A stretch of 13,701 bases of DNA from CAYUYM01 sp964449305 (GCA_964449305.1 CAYUYM010000089.1:1-13701); one strand, 5' to 3'. Shown: positions 1 to 7,028, numbered from the stretch's first letter. The notes: generated from the letters alone by a model not told the origin. Numbers and translations: made by a program.

Positions 1-1
1 C

Positions 2-100
2 CTCGTTCGCATACTCGCGGCTTTCCTGCTGTCAGTGAGCGCCGTCCTTATCGCGCTTGCCCAGGGCCAGGCCTCCGGTGTCAACGGCGACAGGCGCGAG
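2..100 (+). pseudogene. Signal-peptide remnant of an upstream paralogue (partial)
   Basis: This frame is open from the window edge and reads as the hydrophobic core and end of a signal peptide (LAAFLLSVSAVLIALAQGQAS, one residue shortened here: AAFLLSVSAVLIALAQGQAS). Bases 17-76 align without gaps, and in the same codon phase, with bases 242-301, which encode the signal peptide of the esterase at 212. I count about 44 of 60 identical bases and 14 of 20 identical residues. Similarity stops just after the shared AQGQAS, and palindromic DNA begins about 27 bases later. The frame has no stop before the esterase gene, so this could instead be an N-terminal extension of that protein. Two signal peptides in series with a low-complexity linker is unlikely, so I read it as a truncated duplicate. 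Its 5' end lies outside the window. Confidence 0.45.
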
Positions 101-156
101 AAAAGACCTATAGGTCTTCTAAGAAGTACTAAGAAGACCTATAGGTCTCCCCGCAC
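98..156. repeat. Paired-palindrome element, copy 1
   Basis: It holds two perfect copies of the palindrome AGACCTATAGGTCT, at 104-117 (extendable by one base on each side) and at 135-148. They are 31 bp apart, and the spacer has its own small symmetries (CTTCTAAGAAG at 116-126, AGTACT). The ends, GAGAA...GACCT on the left and AGGTCTCCCCGCAC on the right, recur around a second pair at 4306-4430. It lies between the signal-peptide remnant and the esterase start. It could be a dispersed intergenic repeat, a double operator, or hairpins at the end of the upstream gene; the sequence does not decide. Confidence 0.7.
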
Positions 157-211
157 CCCTTTCCCTTGTCCCTCCGGTTCCGTAGCTTGCGGCAAACATC
201 TTCGGTGTCCC

Positions 212-2266
212 ATGAAAGCGATTCCCCTCCTTCGCATCTCTGCGGCTCTGCTGCTGTCGGGGACGTCCATCCTGCCAGCCCATGCACAGGGTCAGGCCTC
301 CAACATCACCGCCTTCAGCCGCGGCTGCCAGACCTTCATCACTTGGACCGAGGCTCCAGGTTCCACGGACGGAGATGCGTATCGCGTGTACGCTTCTCCC
401 ACCCCCATCACTGAGAATTCCCTCGCCACCGCCCGCCTCCTCGCCACTGTCCCGCACAACTCGGGCGCGTACCACCGGGAGGCCGACCGCTCCGTGCCGC
501 CGCATCCGGACTTCGTCCAGACGCGCTTCATCATCACCGATCGCGGTCCACAACTCCCCGTCGGCACGGGCCTCTTCGTCCACACACGCTCGGCATCAGA
601 CTTCGGCCCGCTGCACTATGCGGTGACCTTTTTGCACAATGGCTCGGAAAACCGCTCGCTGTCGGCGTCCAACTCGCTGACCGATCCGCTTTCCGCTTCC
701 GCCGGGACGCGCCCCGTCATCGCATGGGAATCCCCTGATCGACACGGCCGCATCTACACCCAGTTCATGGACTGCGCCGATTGGAACCCCACGTTCGAGG
801 GCTGCGCATACAACTACATTCTCTGCGTCCCGCCGGACTACGATGGTGCGGCCCCTCTTCCACTCACCCTCCTCCTCCATGGCTGGGGCTTCCGCGATGC
901 CGGCTATCGCTTCGAGGATGGCACATCCACGCCCTATGGCTGGAAGACGGCACTCATGATCATAGACGACATCTCCTGTACATGGTACCATGGCTTCTCG
1001 CAATCCGATGCCACCATGGGGCCGCCCAACTACCTGCCACCTGTCACCGGTCCCATCCGCAATTACACGGAGGAACGCATCCTCCGAGGCATCACGGATC
1101 TTGTCGCCGATCCCGATCCCTTCGCCCGCATCGACACGCGTCGGATCTATGTCTATGGGCAATCCATGGGAGGCACCGGTGCACTTGGCCTCGCCATGCA
1201 TTTCGGGTGGGTATTCGCCGCGGCCTACTGCTCCGAGCCCATGACCAACTGGACCACAAGTGGCGAGAGCGGCGGCACCGACTGGCTCCCCGATGCGGAG
1301 ATGAAATGGGGGCCGACCGCCGCGGCTCTCAGCATCATCAACATGCCACCCGATCAGTGGACGGCCTCCTGCAATGGCATGAACGTGTGGGACTGGACCA
1401 ATCGTCCGCGCATCTTCGATTCGCTGCAGACGCCGGACATGGCCTACATAGTGGTCGGGCACGGAACGCTGGACCAGGTGATCGGCTTCGAATCGCAGGC
1501 ACGCCCGCTTTACGGTGCCATGCAGCGCGGCCGGCGGGCCTTTGCCGGCTTCACCGCAGCAACGGATCATACATGGCTTGGCTTCATGGGCATGCCTCCC
1601 AACTGGGTGTTTGACGATTTCGCCTTCCGCATCGACGAACCCATCCCCGCATTTTCCAACGCGTCAAATTCCTCCACCACCCCGCCTGTCGGCGTGGCAT
1701 CCTACAATCAGGACCTCGAGTGGTCGTCGTCGTGGCATGATTTCGACGGACCGCCCAAGGACACGCCGACGCGCTTCATGATGACCCTGCGCTCCACGGT
1801 ATCGAACCAGCGGGTGGATGTCACTCCACGACGCACATCTCACTTCTCCATCCCTGCGGGAGGCTGTGCATCATGGTACAACGTGTCGCTCGAGTCGCTC
1901 GACACACTCGAACGAGGCTCGGTGACATCGGATCGTTTCGGCCTCCTCACCGTCCCTGGCATGCTCGTTTCCACCACGGGCAACCGGCTGGTCCTGAAGG
2001 CGGAGGGCACTACGGGGGTCGATGCCCCCGATGCTCCGAGGATCGCCTCCATGCTGTCGGTGGCCGTGCACCCCGATCATCTCATGCTACACCGGGGCGA
2101 CCAACCCTACTCCGGCCCGGTGACCGTGAACGACATCCTCGGCCGGCACGTTGCACGACTCGGTGTGCTCAATGGCATCGTGATCTTTCACGCACCTGCG
2201 ACGGGGCTGTACCTGTTCCAAACACCCGCAGGTGACACCGCCAGGGCGATGCTGCCACGCAGGTGA
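212..2266 (+). CDS. Secreted PHB-depolymerase-like esterase with probable T9SS tail
   Basis: This is a predicted exported alpha/beta-hydrolase of 684 residues that would cleave ester bonds outside the cell; the substrate is unknown. The start at 212 is chosen because it gives a clean signal peptide (MKAIPLLRIS... ending AHA-Q near residue 25); no Shine-Dalgarno site precedes it. Residues about 28-165 look like a fibronectin-III-type beta domain. The hydrolase core follows, with an oxyanion-type LLLHGWG motif, the nucleophile motif GQSMGG (Ser318), and candidate acid and base Asp421 (GTLDQVIGF) and His453 (ATDHTW). The last 65 or so residues (VNDILGRHVARLG...ATGLYLFQT) resemble a divergent type A T9SS sorting domain, so the mature protein is probably released or surface-anchored. 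The order of motifs fits the PHB depolymerase/LpqC-type esterases; a feruloyl or other carboxylesterase is equally possible. It stands alone in front of a kinase gene 180 bp downstream. Confidence 0.75.
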   Translation: MKAIPLLRISAALLLSGTSILPAHAQGQASNITAFSRGCQTFITWTEAPGSTDGDAYRVYASPTPITENSLATARLLATVPHNSGAYHREADRSVPPHPDFVQTRFIITDRGPQLPVGTGLFVHTRSASDFGPLHYAVTFLHNGSENRSLSASNSLTDPLSASAGTRPVIAWESPDRHGRIYTQFMDCADWNPTFEGCAYNYILCVPPDYDGAAPLPLTLLLHGWGFRDAGYRFEDGTSTPYGWKTALMIIDDISCTWYHGFSQSDATMGPPNYLPPVTGPIRNYTEERILRGITDLVADPDPFARIDTRRIYVYGQSMGGTGALGLAMHFGWVFAAAYCSEPMTNWTTSGESGGTDWLPDAEMKWGPTAAALSIINMPPDQWTASCNGMNVWDWTNRPRIFDSLQTPDMAYIVVGHGTLDQVIGFESQARPLYGAMQRGRRAFAGFTAATDHTWLGFMGMPPNWVFDDFAFRIDEPIPAFSNASNSSTTPPVGVASYNQDLEWSSSWHDFDGPPKDTPTRFMMTLRSTVSNQRVDVTPRRTSHFSIPAGGCASWYNVSLESLDTLERGSVTSDRFGLLTVPGMLVSTTGNRLVLKAEGTTGVDAPDAPRIASMLSVAVHPDHLMLHRGDQPYSGPVTVNDILGRHVARLGVLNGIVIFHAPATGLYLFQTPAGDTARAMLPRR

Positions 2267-2277
2267 CCACCTGGTGG
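2260..2277. other. Inverted repeats over the esterase stop codon
   Basis: CAGGTG-AC-CACCTG (2260-2273) and CCACCTGGTGG (2267-2277) overlap each other and the stop codon. There is no T-run after them, so this is not a convincing terminator. The rest of the 180-bp spacer up to 2446 shows no clear promoter to me. Confidence 0.3.
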
Positions 2278-2446
2278 CGACGCACCGATACGAACGGCGA
2301 TTTCGCGTTCAGCCACACACCGCCTCGTTTCAGGCATGCGTTTTTCTCCATCTGGAAGGTGACCGCCTGCTCGGAATTCATGGGGAAATTGCGTAGGATT
2401 GAAGTGCGTTCCACCAGTATTCCCGCTTCACCTCCCTGGCACCCCC

Positions 2447-3955
2447 ATGTCCGATTCCATTGAGTCCCCGCGTGATCGTGGCAATGCATCCGCGTATGAT
2501 GCGTTTTTCGCCATGAGCCCCGACATGTTCTGCATCGTGTCGTTCGATGGCCGCTTCCTTGATGTCAACGATGCCTGGGAGGAGACGCTGGGATATGAGC
2601 GCAAGGCTCTGATCGGCGAACGCTTCATGGACTTTGTCCACTCCGATGATCAACAGACAACGCTGGAAGTGTTTTCCGGGATCCTCAGTGGTCGATCGGT
2701 GGCGAATTTCGTCAACCGATATCGTCGAACGGATGGCTCGCACCGCTGGCTGGAGTGGCACAGCAAGGCATCGGAGGATCGCTGTCTGGTCTATGCCGTG
2801 GCGGTGGACATCACCGAACGTCATCATACAATGGAGCACCTGCTGGAGCAGCAGCGGATCGTCTCGTCCATCGCCAATGCCGCCCGCGATGCCATCGTCA
2901 TGATGACGCCAGATGGCAGGGTCATATTCTGGAACGAGGCGGCGAGCCGCATGTTCGGATACACGCGGGAAGAGATCTCCGACAAAGATCTCCATCGTAC
3001 ACTTGTGCCTGATCGCTTTCACGAAGACCATGACCGAGGAATGAAGGAATTCGTCCTGACTGGATCGGGCCCGATTGTGGACCAGACCATCGGGCATGTC
3101 GCCCGTCACCGGGACGGTCATGAATTCCCCGTGGAGATCTCCGTGACGGCGGTGATGCTTGAGGGTGCGTGGCATGCCGTGGGCATCATCCGGGATGTGA
3201 CGGAACGTACGCGAGCCGAAGAGGCGTTGCTGGCGAGCGAGGCGATGCTCCGTGAGGTGAACGCGGAAAAGGATCGTTTTTTCTCCATCATCGCCCATGA
3301 TCTGCGCAGCCCTCTTGGAACGCTCCAGGCGCTGACCGAGGTGCTCATGGACAGCCACGCCGGCATGACGCAGATGGAACTGTCTGATGTCCTCCGCTCG
3401 ATGCATCGATCGGCAGGGAATGTCAATCAGCTTTTGGAGAACCTCCTCGAATGGGCACGAATGCAGAAGGACCGCTCCCAATTCGAGCCCGCTGCAGTTC
3501 CCGTGTCCGTGCTCATCCATGAAAGCATCGCGTTGCTGCAGGACACGACAGCGAGCAAGGGCATCTCCGTGAGGCTCGACATCCCGGAGGAACTTGTTGT
3601 AAAGGCCGACCGGCGCATGCTCGACGGCGTTGTCCGCAACCTGTTTTCGAACGCGGTAAAGTTCACCCGCGCCGGAGGAAGGATCCAAGTGTCGGCCCGG
3701 CGACGCGACGGCATGGCCGAGATCACCGTGCGGGATTCCGGCATCGGTATGCCATCCGAGCTGTTGGCCAACCTGTTCCGCATCGACAGGAATACCGGCC
3801 GACTGGGGACAAACAACGAGCCGACCAGCGGACTTGGGCTCGTACTCGTCCGGGAATTTGTCGAGAAAAACGGTGGCAGGATCCGCGCGGATTCGGCCGA
3901 GGGGCAGGGATCGACTTTCACCTTCACCGTCCCCCTGTTTCCAGAAAGCGGTTGA
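2447..3955 (+). CDS. Soluble PAS-PAS sensor histidine kinase
   Basis: This is a cytoplasmic two-component sensor kinase of 502 residues without membrane segments or signal peptide, so it should sense an internal cue or bind a small ligand or cofactor. Two PAS domains lie at about residues 15-125 (ending VAVDITERHH) and 130-250 (ending IRDVTERTRAEE). After a short linker come the HisKA domain with phospho-acceptor His284 (IIAHDLRSPLG) and an HATPase_c domain with N-box RNLFSNAVKFTR (about 397-408), G1 box DSGIGMP (Asp430 onward) and G2 box GLGLVLVREF (about 463). All catalytic boxes are intact. A TTG start at 2399 would add 16 residues, but ATG at 2447 begins right before the conserved part and is preferred. 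No response regulator gene is adjacent, so it is an orphan kinase within this window. Function is certain at family level; the signal is unknown. Confidence 0.93.
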   Translation: MSDSIESPRDRGNASAYDAFFAMSPDMFCIVSFDGRFLDVNDAWEETLGYERKALIGERFMDFVHSDDQQTTLEVFSGILSGRSVANFVNRYRRTDGSHRWLEWHSKASEDRCLVYAVAVDITERHHTMEHLLEQQRIVSSIANAARDAIVMMTPDGRVIFWNEAASRMFGYTREEISDKDLHRTLVPDRFHEDHDRGMKEFVLTGSGPIVDQTIGHVARHRDGHEFPVEISVTAVMLEGAWHAVGIIRDVTERTRAEEALLASEAMLREVNAEKDRFFSIIAHDLRSPLGTLQALTEVLMDSHAGMTQMELSDVLRSMHRSAGNVNQLLENLLEWARMQKDRSQFEPAAVPVSVLIHESIALLQDTTASKGISVRLDIPEELVVKADRRMLDGVVRNLFSNAVKFTRAGGRIQVSARRRDGMAEITVRDSGIGMPSELLANLFRIDRNTGRLGTNNEPTSGLGLVLVREFVEKNGGRIRADSAEGQGSTFTFTVPLFPESG

Positions 3956-3964
3956 TCGACACCT

Positions 3965-4048
3965 TCATGACCTGATCACGCGGGGCGTCAACCCACTCAT
4001 GACCTGACAACGCGGGGCGTCGGCGCACTCATGGGGCGGGAACGCGCC
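3965..4048. repeat. 32-bp tandem repeat units
   Basis: Three units start with TCATG at 3965, 3997 and 4029, an exact 32-bp period. Units 1 and 2 share about 27 of 32 bases (TCATGACCTGA...CGCGGGGCGTC). The third diverges (TCATGGGGCGGGAACGCGCC) and is cut by the scaffold gap. Unit 2 and partial unit 3 recur at 4205-4256. The repeats begin 10 bases after the kinase stop codon. There are no spacers between units, so this is not a CRISPR array. Confidence 0.8.
3994..4048 (+). repeat. 55-bp exact direct repeat, left edge of gap
   Basis: These 55 bases are identical to 4202-4256. The match starts at the C of CACTCATGACC and ends exactly at the first N. The base before the match differs between copies (C here, G at 4201). 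A contig that ends on a 55-mer with two different predecessors is the signature of a de Bruijn assembly graph built with k=55. Confidence 0.85.
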
Positions 4049-4148
4049 NNNNNNNNNNNNNNNNNNNNNNNNNNNNNNNNNNNNNNNNNNNNNNNNNNNN
4101 NNNNNNNNNNNNNNNNNNNNNNNNNNNNNNNNNNNNNNNNNNNNNNNN
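4049..4148. other. Scaffold gap of exactly 100 N
   Basis: Exactly 100 undetermined bases, a placeholder size rather than a measured one. Both flanking 55-mers recur inside the window (3994-4048 = 4202-4256; 4149-4203 = 4472-4526). That geometry predicts that the missing sequence is the 215-bp segment seen at 4257-4471, or a multiple of the 323-bp unit. Confidence 0.95.
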
Positions 4149-4203
4149 CAGGACCTCCCGGTTCACATCACCCGCCTTCTCGATCTGGACCATGTGCCCC
4201 GCA
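4149..4203 (-). repeat. Duplicated 3' end of the hydrolase gene (55 bp)
   Basis: Identical to 4472-4526. On the minus strand it encodes the hydrolase C-terminal stretch GHMVQIEKAGDVNREVL, including the residue equivalent to catalytic His299. It is joined on one side to the 32-bp repeat sequence (CTCATGACC) instead of the gene body, and on the other side to the N gap. It is therefore a gene fragment created by tandem duplication, or an assembly-loop product, and not a functional gene. Any reading frame through it crosses the N run. Confidence 0.8.
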
Positions 4204-4256
4204 CTCATGACCTGACAACGCGGGGCGTCGGCGCACTCATGGGGCGGGAACGCGCC
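4202..4256 (+). repeat. 55-bp exact direct repeat, second copy
   Basis: Second copy of 3994-4048, containing one 32-bp unit (4205-4236) and a partial one (4237-4256). It overlaps the hydrolase fragment by the two bases CA, which would be the microhomology at a duplication junction. Here it is followed by ATTCCGAGCG instead of N. Confidence 0.85.
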
Positions 4257-4267
4257 ATTCCGAGCGT

Positions 4268-4304
4268 ATCGGTGGAATACCGATTTCGTCGATACAATTG
4301 TATC
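4268..4304. repeat. Two adjacent palindromes in the convergent intergenic region
   Basis: ATCGGT-GGAAT-ACCGAT (4268-4284) and the perfect 14-bp palindrome GATACAATTGTATC (4291-4304) sit next to each other, directly before the paired-palindrome element at 4306. The surroundings are richer in A and T than the genes. They could be protein-binding sites or bidirectional termination hairpins; no T-run decides it. Confidence 0.6.
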
Positions 4305-4305
4305 T

Positions 4306-4430
4306 GAGAAGACCTTTAGGTTGACGAAATGTGACGTTCTCGCCACGGATTGGCCACTTTGCCACCAGCGAGCGGTGGCATTTCGGCCTGATATTATTGT
4401 TCCTTTGAAAACCTTTAGGTCTCCCCCCAC
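4306..4430. repeat. Paired-palindrome element, copy 2
   Basis: Two ACCTTTAGGT cores at 4312-4321 and 4411-4420 lie 99 bp apart. Outer ends match those of copy 1: GAGAA.GACCT on the left and AGGTCTCCCCCCAC on the right. The interior differs from copy 1 and holds a separate hairpin (TGCCACC at 4360-4366 with GGTGGCA at 4374-4380). Same ends with a different interior and length suggests a family of small dispersed elements. It lies beside the 3' end of the hydrolase gene, inside the inferred 323-bp repeat unit. Confidence 0.6.
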
Positions 4431-4456
4431 GGAATCCTTCCCCCCCTCTCCGGCTC

Positions 4457-5413
4457 TCACTTCACAAACGCCAGGACCTCCCGGTTCACATCACCCGCCT
4501 TCTCGATCTGGACCATGTGCCCCGCATGTGGGAGCATCACCAACCGCGCGTTCGGCAACGCCCGCACGCCGTCCTCCATCACGTCGCGCGTGAAGCCGCC
4601 ATGAAGGTAGGGATTCGGAATCAGGTTGTCGTTCTCCCCGCCGATCACCAGCACTGGCACGGCGATGCGACCCAGTTTCGCCCGGACAGGCTCGTCGAGC
4701 ATCGCCCCCACGCTGCACCACACCGCGTAGCAGAAGCGATCAAACTCCTTCGCCCGTGCCATGCGCTCACGCTCCTCCACCATCCACTCCCAGGCGTCGC
4801 TCCATGTGAAGAAATTCGCGGCCAGGTTGGCCCGGACCGCCGCCGATGACGTCCTCTTCACAAACTCGGGGTTCACGGCATTCCGCATCCAGTCCCCCTC
4901 GCCCCTCTTGAAGGTCTCGAACCCCGCCGGCGACAGCAGCACAAGCCGCTCCACCATCGTGGGATGATTCAACGCCGCGGTCATCGCGATCTGCGCCCCC
5001 ATCGAATGTCCCACCCATACCGCCTTCGCGATGCCGAGCTTCTGCAACAGCGAGGCAACCGTCCCGGCCTGGAAGGCCAGACTGTAGGGTGCACCAAAGG
5101 GCTTGGCGGACTTCCCAAACCCGGGCAGATCCACCGCAATCACACGGCAACCGCCCTGCTCCAGCGCTGCCACGTTGTAACGCCAAAACCCGGCGTTGCT
5201 CGCCAGTCCGTGAATGAGCACCACGGGCGTTCCCGCCCCCTTCTGCGTGTCGTGCCAGGCCACCTCCACACCGTTCACTTCGGCAGTCTGTGTCGTGAAC
5301 GTGTAGTCGAAGTTGGAGAACTCCAGGGGAACCGTGTCATGGTAGAACTTCATGCTGCCACACCCGCTGATGACGGTGATGAGGAACAATGCAAGAACGT
5401 GTTTGATCGACAT
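4457..5413 (-). CDS. Alpha/beta-hydrolase lipoprotein
   Basis: This is a 318-residue alpha/beta-fold hydrolase, probably an esterase or lactonase tethered to the envelope. The start at 5413 gives a lipoprotein signal peptide (MSIKHVLALFLITVISGC, lipidated Cys18) and has GGAGG (5419-5423) five bases upstream; the longer start at 5458 would bury the signal peptide. The core has the oxyanion motif VVLIHGLAS, nucleophile GHSMG (Ser137), acid Asp262 (GGENDNLIP) and His299 (PHAGHMVQIE), a complete triad of the MhpC/BioH-like class. It begins 11 bases after the stop of the outer-membrane barrel gene, so it is the last gene of the operon. Most relatives are cytoplasmic, so the lipobox is notable. The last 55 coding bases before the final codons are duplicated at 4149-4203. 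Substrate unknown; haloalkane dehalogenase or epoxide hydrolase chemistry is not excluded. Confidence 0.88.
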   Translation of the reverse strand: MSIKHVLALFLITVISGCGSMKFYHDTVPLEFSNFDYTFTTQTAEVNGVEVAWHDTQKGAGTPVVLIHGLASNAGFWRYNVAALEQGGCRVIAVDLPGFGKSAKPFGAPYSLAFQAGTVASLLQKLGIAKAVWVGHSMGAQIAMTAALNHPTMVERLVLLSPAGFETFKRGEGDWMRNAVNPEFVKRTSSAAVRANLAANFFTWSDAWEWMVEERERMARAKEFDRFCYAVWCSVGAMLDEPVRAKLGRIAVPVLVIGGENDNLIPNPYLHGGFTRDVMEDGVRALPNARLVMLPHAGHMVQIEKAGDVNREVLAFVK

Positions 5414-5424
5414 GGCGGCCTCCA

Positions 5425-6987
5425 TCAGAACATCAGCCAGTTGGCGGTGAGGAAACACACCCAGGGATCACGCGGATGCGCTCCGCCGGTGCGGGTGTAC
5501 GAGCTGTCGTAGAAATCGCCTGCCCACATGTAGGCGGCCGACAGCGTGAAATCGAGAAACACGGCGTAGGTGTAGCGCAACTCGGCATTGAGTTCGGAGC
5601 CGACCCATGTCCCACCTCCCAGCGGCTTCACGTTGGACAACGCCGCCGCGGCTCCGAGCTTCACCAGCCACTTGTTGGGAACCAGGTTCGAGTACAGGTT
5701 CAGAAAGGCGGCACCCACCCCATACCCCATGTTCGAGATGTCGTGCACGGCGGAGTAGTAGCGGTTCACCACCTGCGGGTCGGGGAACAGCAGATACGAA
5801 CGATGCGAGCTGTAGATCCCCACCGGCGACCCCCAGGTGTTGCCCGTCACCACGCCATGGTACTTCCCGTCGATGGCGAGGTCCTTGTCCCCTGTGGTGT
5901 ACAGCGCCTCGATGCCGATGCGGTCGCCCGCGGTCTGCCCGTATTTGTATGACAGCGATGCGTGCGCCGCCAGCCCGAGGATGTCCACACGGCGGCCGCT
6001 TGTCCCGGATTCGCTGATGGTGTCGATGCTGCCGATGTTCGCGTTCACCATCGCGCTCGCCCACCACCGGCCTGCAAGGAAGTCGCGGTTCCATGCAGCA
6101 TTGATTCCCAGCCAGCCAACGTCCGCAGAGTACTTCGCCCTGTCGAGTTGCAGACGCGCTGCACCGTTGTAGTCGGCAAGCGTGGAGTTGAACCCCTGCC
6201 CCAGCACCGACACGCCGCCACTCCCCGCGCCACGGTCGTGGACAAACCACGCGCTCCCCCCCACCTCCAGTACCGGTGTCACACGCGTCTCCACATCGGC
6301 CATGAAGAGGATCACGTCGTCGTCGAGCTGGATGAGGTTCTCGTAGAGCTGGAACGCGCTGAGGCGTCCGATGGTGCGGGGCGAAAGACGCATGTAGCTC
6401 GACACTCCCACGCCCTGCGTGCCCCAGTACATCATCCGTGAGCCGGAGGTCTGCGCCGTGCCGAGTGTGTTCACATTCGGATCGCGGGGATTGTCAAAGA
6501 TGCGCTGAAGGCCGATGACGAGGTTCCAGTCCTCCGCCGGTTTCACCTCCACGTTGGCCATCAGGGTCTGGATGTTCACCGTCCCGCCGCTGATGCCACC
6601 GCCGGTGTTGTTGCCGACACCGTAGTTCGCATCACCCCAGGTGAAGTCCACCTTGAACAGCCCCCGGAAAACGGCGGCTCCATCCAGAATGGCGGGGCGG
6701 TACACGAAGAGTGGCACAAAGCGCCCCTCGCCATAGAAGGCGGTCTTGTCGAGCGTGGTGGTGGTGTTGGGTCCGAAAAGACGCCCGATCACCTGACCGC
6801 GGAGCAGCTCGTTGGTCGGGGCGATGTTGCTGGCCGTGAGCCGTGAAAAGGCATAGCCGATGAACTGCAGTTCGGGTACGGGCTTCTCCGGTGTCCCGGC
6901 GGTGCGTTCGTCATCCACGGGGTAGCTGGGGAACTGCCCATACGCCGGCGCGGCGAAAAGAAGCAGGAGGAGGATCAGGCGTTTCAT
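5425..6987 (-). CDS. Outer-membrane beta-barrel (porin-like) protein
   Basis: A predicted outer-membrane channel of 520 residues. The start at 6987 gives the signal peptide MKRLILLLLLFAAPAYG followed by QFPSY; the 13 residues upstream of it look untranslated. The mature part is rich in alternating polar and aromatic short strands (AELRYTYAVFLDFTLSAAYMW, 20 residues: ELRYTYAVFLDFTLSAAYMW) and ends in Phe (LTANWLMF), the classic terminal signal for barrel assembly. There is no TonB box or plug domain. Overall character recalls alginate-export/porin-type barrels, but I do not recognise a specific family. Placed between a TIG lipoprotein and a hydrolase lipoprotein and downstream of a symporter and CoA ligase, it probably admits the operon's substrate across the outer membrane. 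No strong ribosome site is visible. A stable hairpin lies in the 87-bp leader. Confidence 0.8.
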   Translation of the reverse strand: MKRLILLLLLFAAPAYGQFPSYPVDDERTAGTPEKPVPELQFIGYAFSRLTASNIAPTNELLRGQVIGRLFGPNTTTTLDKTAFYGEGRFVPLFVYRPAILDGAAVFRGLFKVDFTWGDANYGVGNNTGGGISGGTVNIQTLMANVEVKPAEDWNLVIGLQRIFDNPRDPNVNTLGTAQTSGSRMMYWGTQGVGVSSYMRLSPRTIGRLSAFQLYENLIQLDDDVILFMADVETRVTPVLEVGGSAWFVHDRGAGSGGVSVLGQGFNSTLADYNGAARLQLDRAKYSADVGWLGINAAWNRDFLAGRWWASAMVNANIGSIDTISESGTSGRRVDILGLAAHASLSYKYGQTAGDRIGIEALYTTGDKDLAIDGKYHGVVTGNTWGSPVGIYSSHRSYLLFPDPQVVNRYYSAVHDISNMGYGVGAAFLNLYSNLVPNKWLVKLGAAAALSNVKPLGGGTWVGSELNAELRYTYAVFLDFTLSAAYMWAGDFYDSSYTRTGGAHPRDPWVCFLTANWLMF

Positions 6988-7028
6988 GTGAGTCGTTGCT
7001 GAAGGTGATGGAAATGCCGGAAACACGG

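Noticed and set aside
35..211. Esterase start at GTG 35
   Set aside because: It would put 59 residues, including palindromic DNA, before a textbook signal peptide beginning at 212.
3965..4048. Possible CRISPR array
   Set aside because: The 32-bp units are directly tandem with no spacers, only three are seen, they degrade quickly, and no cas genes are present.
4029..4460. 143-residue minus-strand frame crossing the N run
   Set aside because: It exists only because N bases carry no stops; its recognisable part is the duplicated hydrolase fragment.
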